A DNA stretch of 41,876 bases from Tychonema sp. LEGE 07203 (GTDB lineage Bacteria > Cyanobacteriota > Cyanobacteriia > Cyanobacteriales > Microcoleaceae), in assembly GCF_015207285.1 (NCBI RefSeq), contig NZ_JADEXD010000044.1, positions 1 through 41,876 of the forward strand, written 5' to 3'. The notes beneath the pieces were generated by a model. It was not told the DNA's origin. It ran no database searches and was given only the letters and a program-made list of their open reading frames with translations. The position numbers were made by a program, and so were the translations under genes. Position 1 is the stretch's first letter. Every line of letters starts with the position of its first letter. Positions 1 to 8,519 of this stretch are shown piece by piece.

Positions 1-98
1 GGGGAATGGGGAATAATTATATATTTCCAATCCCTCCGCTTCGCTCCGCCGAATGCCCGATTCCCTGTTTGGACAATTTCTTACTGCGAACCTTACTT

Positions 99-422
99 TT
101 AAGACATCGGCAATCTACCAGCAGCAGCCCGCTGCATTGTACTAACTCGCATAGAATTAGAGAAAATTCCTTGGCCTTGCAGTTGAGGAATAGCCGGTTT
201 AATTTCCACTTTCACCAACCGGGCAGTGCAGATAAAAACCGTTTGATCTACCAAATGAAAAGTCAACCAAGGTTGACTTAATAAAGGCAGCACTTCCTCT
301 TGAAATTCTTGTGCAGGAATCGGAATAGTAAAGGTTTCTGTGTGACCTTCGACATAATGAAATGTAACTTGAGTTGTGTTCTCTTTATCTTGAGTTAATT
401 GGCCAAAGGAACCTGCACGCAT
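99..422 (-). CDS. Conserved small hypothetical protein downstream of aspartase
   Basis: A 107-residue protein that I do not recognise as a named family. It has no signal peptide and no membrane segment. The middle (HYVEGHTETFTIPIP, then AQEFQEEVLPLLSQPWLTFHL and VDQTVFICTARLVKVEI) alternates like a small beta-rich domain, so a cytoplasmic fold is likely. The C-terminal tail is Ser/Met/Arg-rich. The ATG start lies about 50 bp after the aspartase stop on the same strand, so the two may share a transcript. The composition fits a real cyanobacterial gene of unknown function. Function is not inferable from the sequence. Confidence 0.6.
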   Translation of the reverse strand: MRAGSFGQLTQDKENTTQVTFHYVEGHTETFTIPIPAQEFQEEVLPLLSQPWLTFHLVDQTVFICTARLVKVEIKPAIPQLQGQGIFSNSMRVSTMQRAAAGRLPMS

Positions 423-472
423 AAATTTTGCTCCTAAACTTGAGACTTTGAAAGAATACTGCCATCTTGTGG

Positions 473-1897
473 CTAAGCATTAGCAGATGGTGTTGGCATC
501 GCGCTCATTTTTTCTAAATCTAGAACTTTTGCCAAGTCTTCTGCATTCATTAAACCCTGTTCTAGGACAATTTGCCGCAAAGATTTGCCGGTTTCGAGAG
601 ATTCTTTGGCGACGGCGGCGGCGTTGAGATAGCCAATGTGAGTGTTGAGGGCGGTAACGAGGGCGAGACTGCCTTCTGCGTAAGCGAGACACCGATCGGG
701 CTTTGCTTCAATTTTTTCGAGGCATTTTGTGCTCAGGGCGCTGATGGTATTGCCCAAAATTTCGATGCTGTGAATTAGATTGTAAGCAATCAGGGGCATC
801 ATCACGTTCAATTCTAATTGTCCCGCTTGGGCGGCAAGGGCGATCGCGCTATCGTAACCCATAACTTGAAAACACACCATCGAAGTCATTTCTGCCATCA
901 CCGGATTGTATTTTCCCGGCATAATTGACGAACCGGGTTGCACCGGAGGCAGTTGAATTTCCTTGAAACCCGTTTTCGGTCCAGAGTCCATCAAACGCAA
1001 GTCGTGGGACATTTTAACACAATCCTGAGCGAGATTTCGCAGCGCGCCAGACACATTTACAAACGGTGCCATGCTCTGCATAGCCGCCATTAAATGCCTT
1101 GCTGGTTTCAAGGGTTGGTCGATTAATTCCGAGAGAATTTCAGCAACTTTTTGACAGTATTCTGGGTGAGTATTTAAGCCCGTTCCCGCCGCACTTCCCC
1201 CCAATCCCAGGGATGTCAAATCATCGGATGCCCGGTCAATTCTCAAAGTATGTTCTCTAAGAATTTGCGCCCAAGCACCGAAGGTATCGCCGAGTCGAAC
1301 CGGTACGGCATCTTGCAGGTGAGTGCGGCCGGATTTGACGATATCTTTGAATTCTTCTGCTTTGTTTTCTAGGGCAACTACGGCCTCAGACAGCGCGGGA
1401 AAAAGAGTTTTTTCTAAGGCCAACAATCCGCCGATCCGAATCGCCGTAGGAATCACATCATTGGTCGATTGACCGTAGTTTACATGATCGTTCGGACTGA
1501 CGCGCTTGTAGTTGCCTTTTTCATCGCCCATAATTTCCAAAGCGCGATTGGAAAGCACTTCATTAACGTTCATGTGGTGAGAAGTTCCTGCCCCGGCTTG
1601 GTAGACATCAACTACAAATTGATCGCGCAATTTGCCAGCTAAAATTTCATCTGCTGCTCGGACAATTGCTTGACTGATGTCTTCTGAAATGCAGCCGAGT
1701 GCCCCATTGGCGATCGCCGCAGCTTTTTTAATTAAAACACAAGCATCGACGTAAGTTGATAAAGGTTTAAGACCGCTAATTGGAAAATTTTCAACGGCGC
1801 GCAGAGTTTGAATGCCGTAATAAACAGTAGATGGGATTTGTTTGTGTCCCATCGAGTCGCTTTCGGTGCGGTAGCTGATGGTTGGCTTTTGGTTCAT
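473..1897 (-). CDS. aspA: Aspartate ammonia-lyase (aspartase/fumarase superfamily)
   Basis: A 474-residue enzyme of the aspartase/class II fumarase superfamily, which would convert L-aspartate to fumarate and ammonia in the cytoplasm. The superfamily signature GSSIMPGKYNPVMAE is at about residues 326-340, with the catalytic loop serine in GSS. YYGIQTLRAVENF (about 26-38), the VYQAGAGTS stretch, the NYGQSTNDV loop and GRTHLQDAVPV resemble aspartases more than FumC, where one expects WGAQTQRS and GRTHLMDATP. Fumarase activity is the main alternative because the two share a fold and mechanism. Length is normal and no key residue is missing. The start is ATG. The small gene at 99-422 follows on the same strand. 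The tail SAMPTPSANA is a likely unstructured extension. Confidence 0.8.
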   Translation of the reverse strand: MNQKPTISYRTESDSMGHKQIPSTVYYGIQTLRAVENFPISGLKPLSTYVDACVLIKKAAAIANGALGCISEDISQAIVRAADEILAGKLRDQFVVDVYQAGAGTSHHMNVNEVLSNRALEIMGDEKGNYKRVSPNDHVNYGQSTNDVIPTAIRIGGLLALEKTLFPALSEAVVALENKAEEFKDIVKSGRTHLQDAVPVRLGDTFGAWAQILREHTLRIDRASDDLTSLGLGGSAAGTGLNTHPEYCQKVAEILSELIDQPLKPARHLMAAMQSMAPFVNVSGALRNLAQDCVKMSHDLRLMDSGPKTGFKEIQLPPVQPGSSIMPGKYNPVMAEMTSMVCFQVMGYDSAIALAAQAGQLELNVMMPLIAYNLIHSIEILGNTISALSTKCLEKIEAKPDRCLAYAEGSLALVTALNTHIGYLNAAAVAKESLETGKSLRQIVLEQGLMNAEDLAKVLDLEKMSAMPTPSANA

Positions 1898-2384
1898 CAG
1901 AAAAATTGGTGGTGATTATTAGGAATTGTACAATTTTTTTGTAACAGGGCTGGTGGGTGCTGTTATTGTACCGCAACCGCCGGCGACTGTACAGTAACTC
2001 GCAAATCGCGATCGCCCAAACTTATCTCAGATCCGGACGCTAAAATCTCGAATCTCAAATCAAATCTGCGGTGAAAGCGAACCGCAACTGACAGTTGACA
2101 AAAAGCTCAAATAAACATCTCTCATTATTCCTGCATAACAGGCCGGAAAGCCGGTTTTTTGACTATCTTTTTAGGAGAGATATAATAGATTGCCAAGGGC
2201 GATCGCACGCAGACAGGAATGCTCCGCTATAATCGTACAAGTACAGTGCGCGATCGCACGGCAGTTCACAAACCCGGTTTCTCGATCGATGTCTCTGAAA
2301 AACCAGCCATCAACGTTAAAAAAAGCGGGTTTTGAATGCCTTAGTCCTCAACTAAATCCACTTCACTCTTGGAGTTAAAATCCC
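1898..2384. other. Intergenic region between divergent aspA and exported-protein gene
   Basis: No convincing gene. It holds two HIP1 octamers near 2208 and 2251 and a short CCGG-AAAG-CCGG hairpin (2143-2154) followed by six T, which looks like a weak intrinsic terminator reading rightwards with no obvious gene before it. An open frame at 2190-2378 has no ribosome binding site and no family look, so it was left out. A TATAAT box near 2183 could be a -10 for the gene at 2385. Confidence 0.4.
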
Positions 2385-2837
2385 ATGAACAAACTAGCAA
2401 AAACTTTCAAGCTCCCGCTAAATATTTTGATAATCGGTTTAAGTGCCACTGCGATTTTCCCAGCTTCAGTAAAAGCTGTATCTAGTAGGATAGTTTCCGC
2501 CACTGCAATCCCGGAACAATCGGCAATTTTAATTGCTCAGCGACAGCAGCAGATTAAGTTTAAAAGAGGTGCTAGTTCAGCGGAAGTAAAAGGAGGAGTA
2601 GCGCGCGGCGAAGTCATGATTTATTTGATTCGCGCCAAACAAGGTCAAACCATGAATATTGAGATCCAATCAGTTGAGGGAAATGCTGTTTTTAAAGTTG
2701 TCGATCCGAATACAAACGCCGTAGCCGAAGGAGAAAAAAGCTGGTCGGGAAAATTGCCTCAGACGGGACAATATCAGATAGTCGTCGGTACAGAACGAGG
2801 AGGCGCGAGTTACACTTTGTCAGTTGGGATATACTAA
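2385..2837 (+). CDS. Exported PPC-like beta-sandwich protein
   Basis: A 150-residue protein with an N-terminal signal peptide: Lys-rich start, hydrophobic core LPLNILIIGLSATAIF and a probable cleavage after about residue 31. The mature part from about residue 56 (IKFKRGASSAEVKGGVARGE) ends in LPQTGQYQIVVGTERGGASY, a pattern seen in pre-peptidase C-terminal (PPC)-like beta-sandwich domains common in cyanobacterial exported proteins. No catalytic residues are visible, so it is probably a binding or structural periplasmic protein. A GGAG lies about 11 bases before the ATG. The domain assignment is by pattern only. Confidence 0.65.
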   Translation: MNKLAKTFKLPLNILIIGLSATAIFPASVKAVSSRIVSATAIPEQSAILIAQRQQQIKFKRGASSAEVKGGVARGEVMIYLIRAKQGQTMNIEIQSVEGNAVFKVVDPNTNAVAEGEKSWSGKLPQTGQYQIVVGTERGGASYTLSVGIY

Positions 2838-2970
2838 CATTTTGCTGTTTCCGAGCTAGTGGTTAAATTCTGCTAGTTACAACATTACCTAGATTCCAGT
2901 AACCCAGTTTCTTTAACACCTCCGCCAGTCTCGAAGATGACAGTGTTAGCAGCAAGGCAATCTTATCTCT

Positions 2971-3002
2971 CCAGCTAACTGCGATTCATTGTAGTTAGCT
3001 GG
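2971..3002. terminator. Hairpin, 10-bp perfect stem, between exported-protein and lipoprotein genes
   Basis: CCAGCTAACT and AGTTAGCTGG form a perfect 10-bp stem around a 12-base loop. It lies 134 bp after one stop and 69 bp before the next start. No T run follows, so it may be a leader structure or dispersed palindrome rather than a terminator. Confidence 0.4.
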
Positions 3003-3071
3003 ACATTTGAGCGATCGATCTGCTAGTTTTGTGACAAAATAGATTGTAGTTTAATTTTTTTAGGAGTTTGT

Positions 3072-3506
3072 ATGGCTCGTTTCAATCAAATCCTTGTCCT
3101 AGGTGCCGTCAGCCTTCTAACTTTGGCTGGTTGCGACAGCGCTAAGGAAGCTTCCACTCCGCAAATTTCACCCCTCCCGGTTCCTGCTGCTACTGCTGTT
3201 GCAAAAACTGAGAAAGCAGTATCCCAAGGAAACTATGCAGAATTGAGTGCTGTCGTGTCCAGTACCAAAGCAGCGGTTCAAACTGGTGATTTCGTCAAAG
3301 CAAAAACCGAATTTGACAAATTTGAAAATGCCTGGAAACAAGTCGAAGACGGCATCAAAACCAAAGCTCCTAAAAGCTACGAAGCCGTTGAAGATAGCGC
3401 AGAAAAAGTAACAGACGATCTCAAAAAAGGTCAGCCTAGCAAAGACCAAGTGCTGGCTCAGTTGGAGTCGCTAGAAACGACTATTAATAGCATTCCCAAA
3501 TCGTAA
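3072..3506 (+). CDS. Small lipoprotein with helical C-terminal domain
   Basis: A 144-residue protein whose N-terminus is a clear lipoprotein signal: hydrophobic ILVLGAVSLLT followed by lipobox LAGC, placing the lipidated cysteine at residue 21. After a Ser/Pro/Ala-rich linker comes a charged, mostly helical region (KTEKAVSQGNYAELSAVVSS to about 140) that may form a short helical bundle. It would sit at a membrane facing the periplasm or thylakoid lumen. The family resembles DUF4363-type helical proteins of cyanobacteria, but this is only a pattern match. The start is supported by TAGGAG eight bases upstream of the ATG. Function unknown. Confidence 0.7.
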   Translation: MARFNQILVLGAVSLLTLAGCDSAKEASTPQISPLPVPAATAVAKTEKAVSQGNYAELSAVVSSTKAAVQTGDFVKAKTEFDKFENAWKQVEDGIKTKAPKSYEAVEDSAEKVTDDLKKGQPSKDQVLAQLESLETTINSIPKS

Positions 3507-3611
3507 GATAGATTGCTAAATTGAGTGCTTGTTTATAGTTTTGCGATCGCCGCAATTACTCAGAAACAAGCACTCAACACTTTCTCTTTATATAAGCTCA
3601 GTATTCCAAAA

Positions 3612-3908
3612 ATGTCAACCACTATGAAGAAATCTTTTCATAAGTACCACCGCATGATAGGCATTATTGTTGCTTTGCCGCTAACCTTAACTGTGTTGAC
3701 GGGAATGGTTGCAACTATTGGTCGGGAGTGGCCGCTAAATATAGGAATTTCATCGAGATTTATGTTAAAAGTTCATACTGGTGAAATTTTTCACCTGCAA
3801 GCAATTTACCCAATTTTAAACGGCTTGGGAATGCTCGGCTTGCTGGTGACAGGTTTAAGTATGTCGGGTTTGTTCGGCAGAAGAAAGCAGCAAAATTCCA
3901 ACAATTGA
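3612..3908 (+). CDS. PepSY-associated-TM-like small membrane protein
   Basis: About 98 residues from this ATG (the open frame extends to 3525, but the upstream part looks non-coding). MKKSFHKYHRMIGIIVALPL followed by TLTVLTGMVATIG forms the first membrane helix with a HKYHR motif just before it, as in PepSY-associated transmembrane helices. A second helix (YPILNGLGMLGLLVTGLSMSG) ends in a basic tail GRRKQQNSNN. The central HTGEIFHLQ segment is typical of the same group. The histidines around the membrane could bind metal or haem; that is inference. The gene stands alone after the lipoprotein gene on the same strand. Confidence 0.6.
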   Translation: MSTTMKKSFHKYHRMIGIIVALPLTLTVLTGMVATIGREWPLNIGISSRFMLKVHTGEIFHLQAIYPILNGLGMLGLLVTGLSMSGLFGRRKQQNSNN

Positions 3909-4096
3909 AAGCAAAGATGTGAGAAACTGACGAAGGACTTGATGACGACTATTGAACCCGGTAATTTTAGGGTGGCAAATATGAACTTAAAAATCACAAC
4001 AAATAACCTATGTACGGTTGCGGTTCGTCCTACCGTAACTGTTGAACCAAAGTTCTGGATTTTGTAACAAAAATTCAAGTTCCGCATCCCGTAAAG

Positions 4097-4495
4097 TTGT
4101 TATATTTGGGTTGCCAAAACAATTTTGAAGCGGGCGCACTGTCAAATATTATGTCGCGTTACCCAAGCATAGATAACCTTGTGGGGAATCGCGGTGTACT
4201 CAAACAAGCTTTGCTAGCAGTGGGTTATCCGGCGGAAGATTTAGCTGGATATGTCGAAGGAAGCGATTTACCCTTTAATTTGCGTGCCTATCAAAAGGAA
4301 GCAGTAGAAGCATTCTATCAGAGCGGAGAGGTTAGAGGCGGCAGCAGTACGATCGTCCTACCCTGCGGCGCTGGTAAGACGATTGTGGGGATGATTGCGA
4401 TGAGTTTGGTGCAGCAAAAAACATTGATTCTCACCAGCAGTTTGACTTCGGTGCACCAGTGGCGCAGGGAAATATTAGACAAGCAGATGAATTAA
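4097..4495 (+). pseudogene. Truncated XPB/Ssl2-type DEAD/DEAH helicase remnant
   Basis: This 132-codon frame carries the start of a superfamily 2 helicase: LRAYQKEAVEAF (Q-motif-like region), the Walker A loop LPCGAGKTIVGM, motif Ia KTLILTSSLTSVHQWRREIL, and then a stop after DKQMN. Intact cyanobacterial XPB-like helicases continue with the DEAH box and a second RecA domain, none of which is visible downstream. The protein therefore has an ATP-binding loop but no Walker B or helicase C part and is almost certainly not a working helicase. Family-like sequence extends slightly upstream of this frame (DFVTKIQVPHPVKLL) back to a stop near 4050. No ATG is well placed. The remnant is best read as a decayed gene. 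Confidence 0.75.
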
Positions 4496-4591
4496 ATCGA
4501 TTTTTGCGCGGTGCAAGATATTAGTTGAAACCACTGCAAAGCTAGATTAAATAATCGCGTACTTTAGTTTGATTAGAGAGGATTTTCGCTG

Positions 4592-4610
4592 CAGGGGTTT
4601 TTAGCCCCTG
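4592..4610. repeat. CAGGGG-CCCCTG hairpin repeat
   Basis: A short palindrome (CAGGGG, seven-base loop, CCCCTG) in the 153-bp gap after the helicase remnant. It lies just past the stop of the minus-strand S4 gene and may end that transcript, but no T run follows. Similar palindromes are common in filamentous cyanobacterial genomes. Confidence 0.4.
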
Positions 4611-4648
4611 TCGGAGTCTGGCATTTACCCAATTTCCAAATTTCCGAA

Positions 4649-5434
4649 TTACAAATATCGAGTTAACTGCACTCGATAGCGTTCTTTTTTAGTAATCATA
4701 ACTTCCCCAATTTCCAATCTTCCCTTGCCGGTAACAGCGATTAAATCTCCCGACTTAACGTTATAACTAGCTTGAGTGATGTCTTTCCAATTAACTCGCA
4801 CGTCGCCTCTGTCAATAAATTCAACCATTTTGCTGCGGGACATGGCAAATCCGGCCGAAGCTACAGCATCCAATCTCATCGATGCTTCAACGGTTGTCAT
4901 TTCTTTCTTTTTCGGTTCTCTAATTTTGAGTTCGCTCAACTCAATACGCTGAGTTTTGACTGGAACCGATCGCACTTGCTGCAAACTCATCTCTAAATAC
5001 TCTACCATCTCAGGCATCACAATCGCCTGGGCCCCGCGTTCCCCCAACACAATCACGTCGCCTGTTTTTTCGCGGACAATTCCCTTACCCAACATCGCCC
5101 CCAAAAAGTCGCGGTGAGAAGCTGTATCGAACAGGAAATTGCCAGCGATTTCTACCGCAGCAATATTAACGCTAGCAGAGTCGATCGGGATTTCGGAGCG
5201 CGCGATCGCAATTCTTTGTCTTTCAGCTTGCGGGTAGCCGCCCCAAGCAACTAATTCCACATCAGTTAAGCGCTTAAATACCGTCATAGTGTCTGCCAAC
5301 TCCGGAGGCGACAGAAAATCAGTCAGAGTAACTTCCCAAGTTTTAATTGCTTGTTCGGCTCGATCGAGTGCCCGCGCCACACAGTCGCGGTTTTCGATGC
5401 CTTTTAACAGTTCTTCTCTTTGTAAATTCGCCAT
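4649..5434 (-). CDS. Photosystem II S4 domain protein (YlmH-like RNA-binding protein)
   Basis: About 261 residues from the ATG at MANLQREELL; the frame extends four codons upstream. The N-terminal two-thirds match the YlmH-like alpha/beta domain (DFLSPPELAD, WGGYPQAERQRIAIA, HRDFLGAMLGKGI, GDVIV). The C-terminal 70 residues are an S4 RNA-binding domain (MRLDAVASAGFAMSRSKMVE, then IDRGDVRVNW and VKSGDLIAVTGKGRLE). In cyanobacteria and chloroplasts this protein is annotated as the photosystem II S4 domain protein; the molecular role is RNA binding, possibly in ribosome rescue as for bacterial YlmH/RqcP relatives. Length is normal. It is a single gene with its own upstream region. Confidence 0.85.
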   Translation of the reverse strand: MANLQREELLKGIENRDCVARALDRAEQAIKTWEVTLTDFLSPPELADTMTVFKRLTDVELVAWGGYPQAERQRIAIARSEIPIDSASVNIAAVEIAGNFLFDTASHRDFLGAMLGKGIVREKTGDVIVLGERGAQAIVMPEMVEYLEMSLQQVRSVPVKTQRIELSELKIREPKKKEMTTVEASMRLDAVASAGFAMSRSKMVEFIDRGDVRVNWKDITQASYNVKSGDLIAVTGKGRLEIGEVMITKKERYRVQLTRYL

Positions 5435-5447
5435 AATTAATATCAAC

Positions 5448-5822
5448 CTACAAAATATCAGTTAAATCCAACACAAAACCTGGCAGTACATTTTCACCTG
5501 ACAGAGTTGTCGGCGAGTCTAAATTTTCCACATCTGAACCTTGACGGGAGATTGCTACTTTTCTATTTTTGCGATCGAGCAACCATCCCAAACGAGCTTT
5601 ATTTTTCACCTACACTTTCATTTTAGCCCGCAATTTTTCTAAGGAATCGCTAGCCGATCGCAATTCCACTACAAAATCGGGACAAATCGGTGCAAATTTC
5701 TTTTTTTGTTCCGCAGTTAAAGCATCCCACCTGTCGCGCTGCACCAAAGCTGCATCGGGAGAAATATCTGAACCGTCGGGCAGTTTAAATCCCGTTGAAG
5801 AACCACAGGAGTAAAATGTCAA
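5448..5822 (-). pseudogene. Broken Uma2-family (DUF820) endonuclease-like gene
   Basis: The reading frame from 5822 carries the Uma2 core: GSSTGFKLPDGSDISPDAAL, RDRWDALT, FAPICPDFVVELRSASDSL, KLRAKM, which includes the D and E/R residues of the family's nuclease-like core. A TAG stop at 5610-5612 interrupts it, and the same frame then continues for 53 codons with the normal Uma2 C-terminus (LGWLLDRKNRKVAI, TLSGENVLPGFVLDL) to a TAG at 5448-5450. Around the internal stop the usual EYIDNG-type segment is missing. The first about 80 residues are also gone: upstream of 5822 the sequence switches at once into a GTCAACA-type repeat. So both ends of the functional gene are damaged. Confidence 0.85.
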
Positions 5823-5876
5823 CAGTCAACAGTTAACCGTCAACAGTTAACCGTCAACAGTTAACCGTCAACAAAT
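5818..5876. repeat. Heptamer tandem repeat (GTCAACA/GTTAACC type)
   Basis: Alternating GTCAACA and GTTAACC heptamers, about four 14-bp units. They lie between the broken Uma2 gene and the next stop codon, and replace the 5' end of the Uma2 gene. This is the STRR class of repeat known from filamentous cyanobacteria. Confidence 0.85.
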
Positions 5877-5878
5877 AA

Positions 5879-6385
5879 CTAAGTCTCTGTATAACCTTGG
5901 ATATTTTCCGGTTCAAACTGCTGCAAAATATTAGCAGCTTTCCCAGTCAAATCATCAGTGCCCTTAACCGCAATCAAAAATTTACCCGCATTCAAACGGT
6001 TGCGGTAGGGTAAAGCATCGCCGCTACCAAAGGCCATGCCTCCGGCACCGCCGACAAATACGCTACCCATCCCGCCGGCGATCGCACCGAGCACTCCGCC
6101 GATGAGGTGATCGCCAATTTCGCCCGCCCAAGCAAAAGTCTTCAACTCAGTAATCAGACTGAAAGTAACGCCGGCAATAAAGCCAAAGGGTATCAGCCAA
6201 ATAGCCATAAGTTTCGCTTGTTTATTTGCTTGCTGGTTGGGATCTATCAAACCGAATTCATCGGCAGTTTTGTAGCCGCGGCCCAAAATGCTGACTTGCT
6301 TCATGGGCAAGCCTTCTTTTTCGAGGGCGCAGTAGGCGGCTTCGGCTTGCATTCGATCGGGCAGTACGGCGATAAGATAATTCAT
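5879..6385 (-). CDS. Conserved cyanobacterial membrane protein, stress-protein-like
   Basis: About 168 residues from the ATG at MNYLIAVLPD; the frame extends upstream through a TTG, but GGAA stands near a good distance before this ATG. The first 45 residues (MQAEAAYCALEKEGLPMKQV, SILGRG) look like the alpha/beta start of general-stress-protein 17M/DUF1269-type proteins, which often begin with a helix carrying paired A/E residues. Two hydrophobic stretches follow: LMAIWLIPFGFIAGVTFSLI and a glycine-rich hairpin LIGGVLGAIAGGMGSVFVGG. A soluble C-terminal part (FLIAVKGTDDLTGKAANILQ) resembles the N-terminal fold. Function unknown; the glycine-rich helices suggest an inner-membrane location. Confidence 0.65.
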   Translation of the reverse strand: MNYLIAVLPDRMQAEAAYCALEKEGLPMKQVSILGRGYKTADEFGLIDPNQQANKQAKLMAIWLIPFGFIAGVTFSLITELKTFAWAGEIGDHLIGGVLGAIAGGMGSVFVGGAGGMAFGSGDALPYRNRLNAGKFLIAVKGTDDLTGKAANILQQFEPENIQGYTET

Positions 6386-6673
6386 TGACAACAATTCCTG
6401 ATAGTTAGGTTCGGATACCCGGAATTTATTATAGCCTGAAAAGACTTGCTAGCTAAGCAATTGGGCGTTTTCCAGACTCCGGCCGAGTCCCACCGCCGCC
6501 CAACCTAAAATATTTCCCGCAAAAATGACCGACCATGACCGAATACAGATACAATTCAAACTGCACAAAGGCAAGCTTGAGCTGAGCTGTTAGATACGGC
6601 TCTAAGTCATAAGTCTCAACTTTGAGCTCGCCAACGCTCGGCCTATTTTTACTATTGCACTCCACTGCTTGCT

Positions 6674-8257
6674 ATGCCTAAAGTTCTAGTATCCGATCCG
6701 ATCGACCAAGCCGGAATTGACATCCTCTCCCAAGTCGCGCAAGTTGACGTAAACACAGGACTTTCAGCCGCCGAACTGGTTAAAATTATTCCAGATTACG
6801 ACGCTTTAATGATCCGTTCTGGCACCCAAGTTACCCAAGAAATCATTGAAGCGGGCAATCTACTCAAAATCATCGGTAGAGCCGGAGTCGGCGTAGATAA
6901 TGTGGATGTACCCGCCGCTACCCGCAAAGGAATTGTAGTCGTTAACTCCCCCGAAGGCAACACGATCGCCGCAGCCGAACACGCGATCGCCATGATGCTC
7001 TCGATGTCCCGCCACATTCCAGAAGCCAACGCCTCGGTCAAAAGCGGTAAATGGGAACGCAACCGCTTTCTGGGCGTAGAAGTTTACAAAAAAACCCTCG
7101 GTATCGTCGGTTTGGGCAAAATCGGCTCCCACCTCGCCGCCGCAGCCAAAGCAATGGGCATGAAACTGCTAGCTTACGATCCCTTCATCTCTACCGAAAG
7201 AGCGGATCAGTTGGGCTGCCGCTTGGTGGAACTCGAATTGCTGATGCGCGAGTCCGACTACATCACCCTGCACATTCCCAAAACCCCGGAAACCCTGCAC
7301 TTAATTAACGCTGACGTGCTGTCGAAGATGAAGCCCACGGCCCGCATCATTAATTGCGCCAGAGGTGGCATCATCGACGAAGCAGCCCTGGCAGAAGCGA
7401 TCGAATCAGGCAAGATTGCCGGCGCAGCTTTGGACGTTTACGAACACGAACCGCTAGAAGCCGATTCGCCTCTGCGGAGCGTGGGCCAAAAAATCGTGCT
7501 GACACCTCACTTGGGCGCTTCCACCGCGGAAGCTCAGGTGAATGTGGCGATCGATGTTGCCGAACAAATTCGCGATGTGCTGTTGGGGCTGCCGGCGCGA
7601 TCGGCTGTTAACATACCCGGTATTTACCCAGATTCGATCGAAAAACTCAAACCCTACCTGCAACTAGCCGAAACCCTGGGCAACCTCGTCAGCCAGCTAG
7701 CCGGAGGCCGAGTCGATTACCTCAACGTCCAACTCCAAGGCGAACTCGCCAACAACCAAAGCCAGCCCGTAGTCGTCGCCTCCCTCAAAGGCCTGCTCTC
7801 CCAAGCCCTGCGAGAGCGCGTTAACTACGTCAACGCCAGCATTGAAGCCAAAGAACGCGGAATCCGGGTAGTCGAAACCAGAGACGCCTCGATTCGCGAC
7901 TACACCGGCTCCCTGCACCTGATGGCGAAAGGAACCCTCGGCGAACACACCGTGACAGGTGCAGTCCTCGGCGAAAGCGAAATTCGGATTACCAGCGTTG
8001 ACGATTTCCCAGTCAACGTTTCCCCAACTCACCACATGCTGTTTACCCTGCACCGCGATATGCCGGGGATTATTGGCAAAATTGGTTCCCAATTGGGCAG
8101 TTTTAATGTCAATATTGCCAGTATGCAGGTAGGCCGTAAAATCGTGCGAGGCGATGCGGTGATGGTTTTGAGCCTGGATGACCCTCTACCAGAGGGCATA
8201 TTGGCCGAGATCCTCAAAGTTCCGGGAATTCGGGATGCTTACACCGTAAATCTTTAA
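6674..8257 (+). CDS. serA: D-3-phosphoglycerate dehydrogenase
   Basis: A 527-residue enzyme that oxidises 3-phosphoglycerate with NAD+ in the first step of the phosphorylated serine pathway. The NAD-binding loop GLGKIG is at residues 146-151, followed by the acidic AYDPF. INCARGGIIDEAAL carries the substrate-binding Arg at 230, and LTPHLGAST holds the catalytic His at 279. RAGVGVDNVD near 69 is a conserved substrate-loop element. After residue about 300 come the intervening (ASB) domain and a C-terminal ACT domain (HHMLFTLHRDMPGIIGKIGS onward) that binds regulatory amino acids. This is the long bacterial/plant type. ATG start with no close Shine-Dalgarno. A strong hairpin follows the stop. 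Confidence 0.95.
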   Translation: MPKVLVSDPIDQAGIDILSQVAQVDVNTGLSAAELVKIIPDYDALMIRSGTQVTQEIIEAGNLLKIIGRAGVGVDNVDVPAATRKGIVVVNSPEGNTIAAAEHAIAMMLSMSRHIPEANASVKSGKWERNRFLGVEVYKKTLGIVGLGKIGSHLAAAAKAMGMKLLAYDPFISTERADQLGCRLVELELLMRESDYITLHIPKTPETLHLINADVLSKMKPTARIINCARGGIIDEAALAEAIESGKIAGAALDVYEHEPLEADSPLRSVGQKIVLTPHLGASTAEAQVNVAIDVAEQIRDVLLGLPARSAVNIPGIYPDSIEKLKPYLQLAETLGNLVSQLAGGRVDYLNVQLQGELANNQSQPVVVASLKGLLSQALRERVNYVNASIEAKERGIRVVETRDASIRDYTGSLHLMAKGTLGEHTVTGAVLGESEIRITSVDDFPVNVSPTHHMLFTLHRDMPGIIGKIGSQLGSFNVNIASMQVGRKIVRGDAVMVLSLDDPLPEGILAEILKVPGIRDAYTVNL

Positions 8258-8268
8258 AGGATTAAGGA

Positions 8269-8305
8269 TTTTAGATTTTAGATTGGCACAATCTAAAATC
8301 TAAAA
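8269..8305. terminator. 16-bp perfect hairpin after serA
   Basis: TTTTAGATTTTAGATT and AATCTAAAATCTAAAA form a perfect 16-bp stem around GGCAC. It starts 11 bases after the serA stop. The arms are made of the same ATCTAAA heptamer that recurs in front of prmA, so this may be an inverted pair of that repeat serving as terminator. Confidence 0.6.
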
Positions 8306-8484
8306 GCTAAAATCGTTAGGCGGTAAATGTTTAAAGGATTTTGGAGTTTAGATTTTGGATGCAAGGACTGATAATTGGTAATGGGTAATTAGTCATTGGT
8401 AATTGGCAAGAAAGCGGGAATTTTTCTATTAGTCAATCCAGATTCTTCACTTTCGAGTTCCCAGTCTCCATTTCCTGACGGGCC

Positions 8485-8515
8485 AATCTAAAATCTAAAA
8501 TCTAAAATCTAAAAT
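8485..8515. repeat. AATCTAA heptamer tandem repeat before prmA
   Basis: Four direct copies of AATCTAA (period 7) directly before the prmA start codon, so they would be part of its 5' leader. Two more inverted copies form the hairpin after serA. Between them lies AT-rich sequence with GGTAATTGG-type repeats and no gene. Confidence 0.75.
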
Positions 8516-8519
8516 TGTT

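Noticed and set aside
2190-2378. Open frame of 62 codons upstream of the exported-protein gene
   Set aside because: No ribosome binding site, no family features, and it runs through HIP1 repeats.
6453-6665. 70-codon frame on the minus strand upstream of serA
   Set aside because: Composition and lack of a ribosome binding site do not support a gene; it covers the likely serA promoter.
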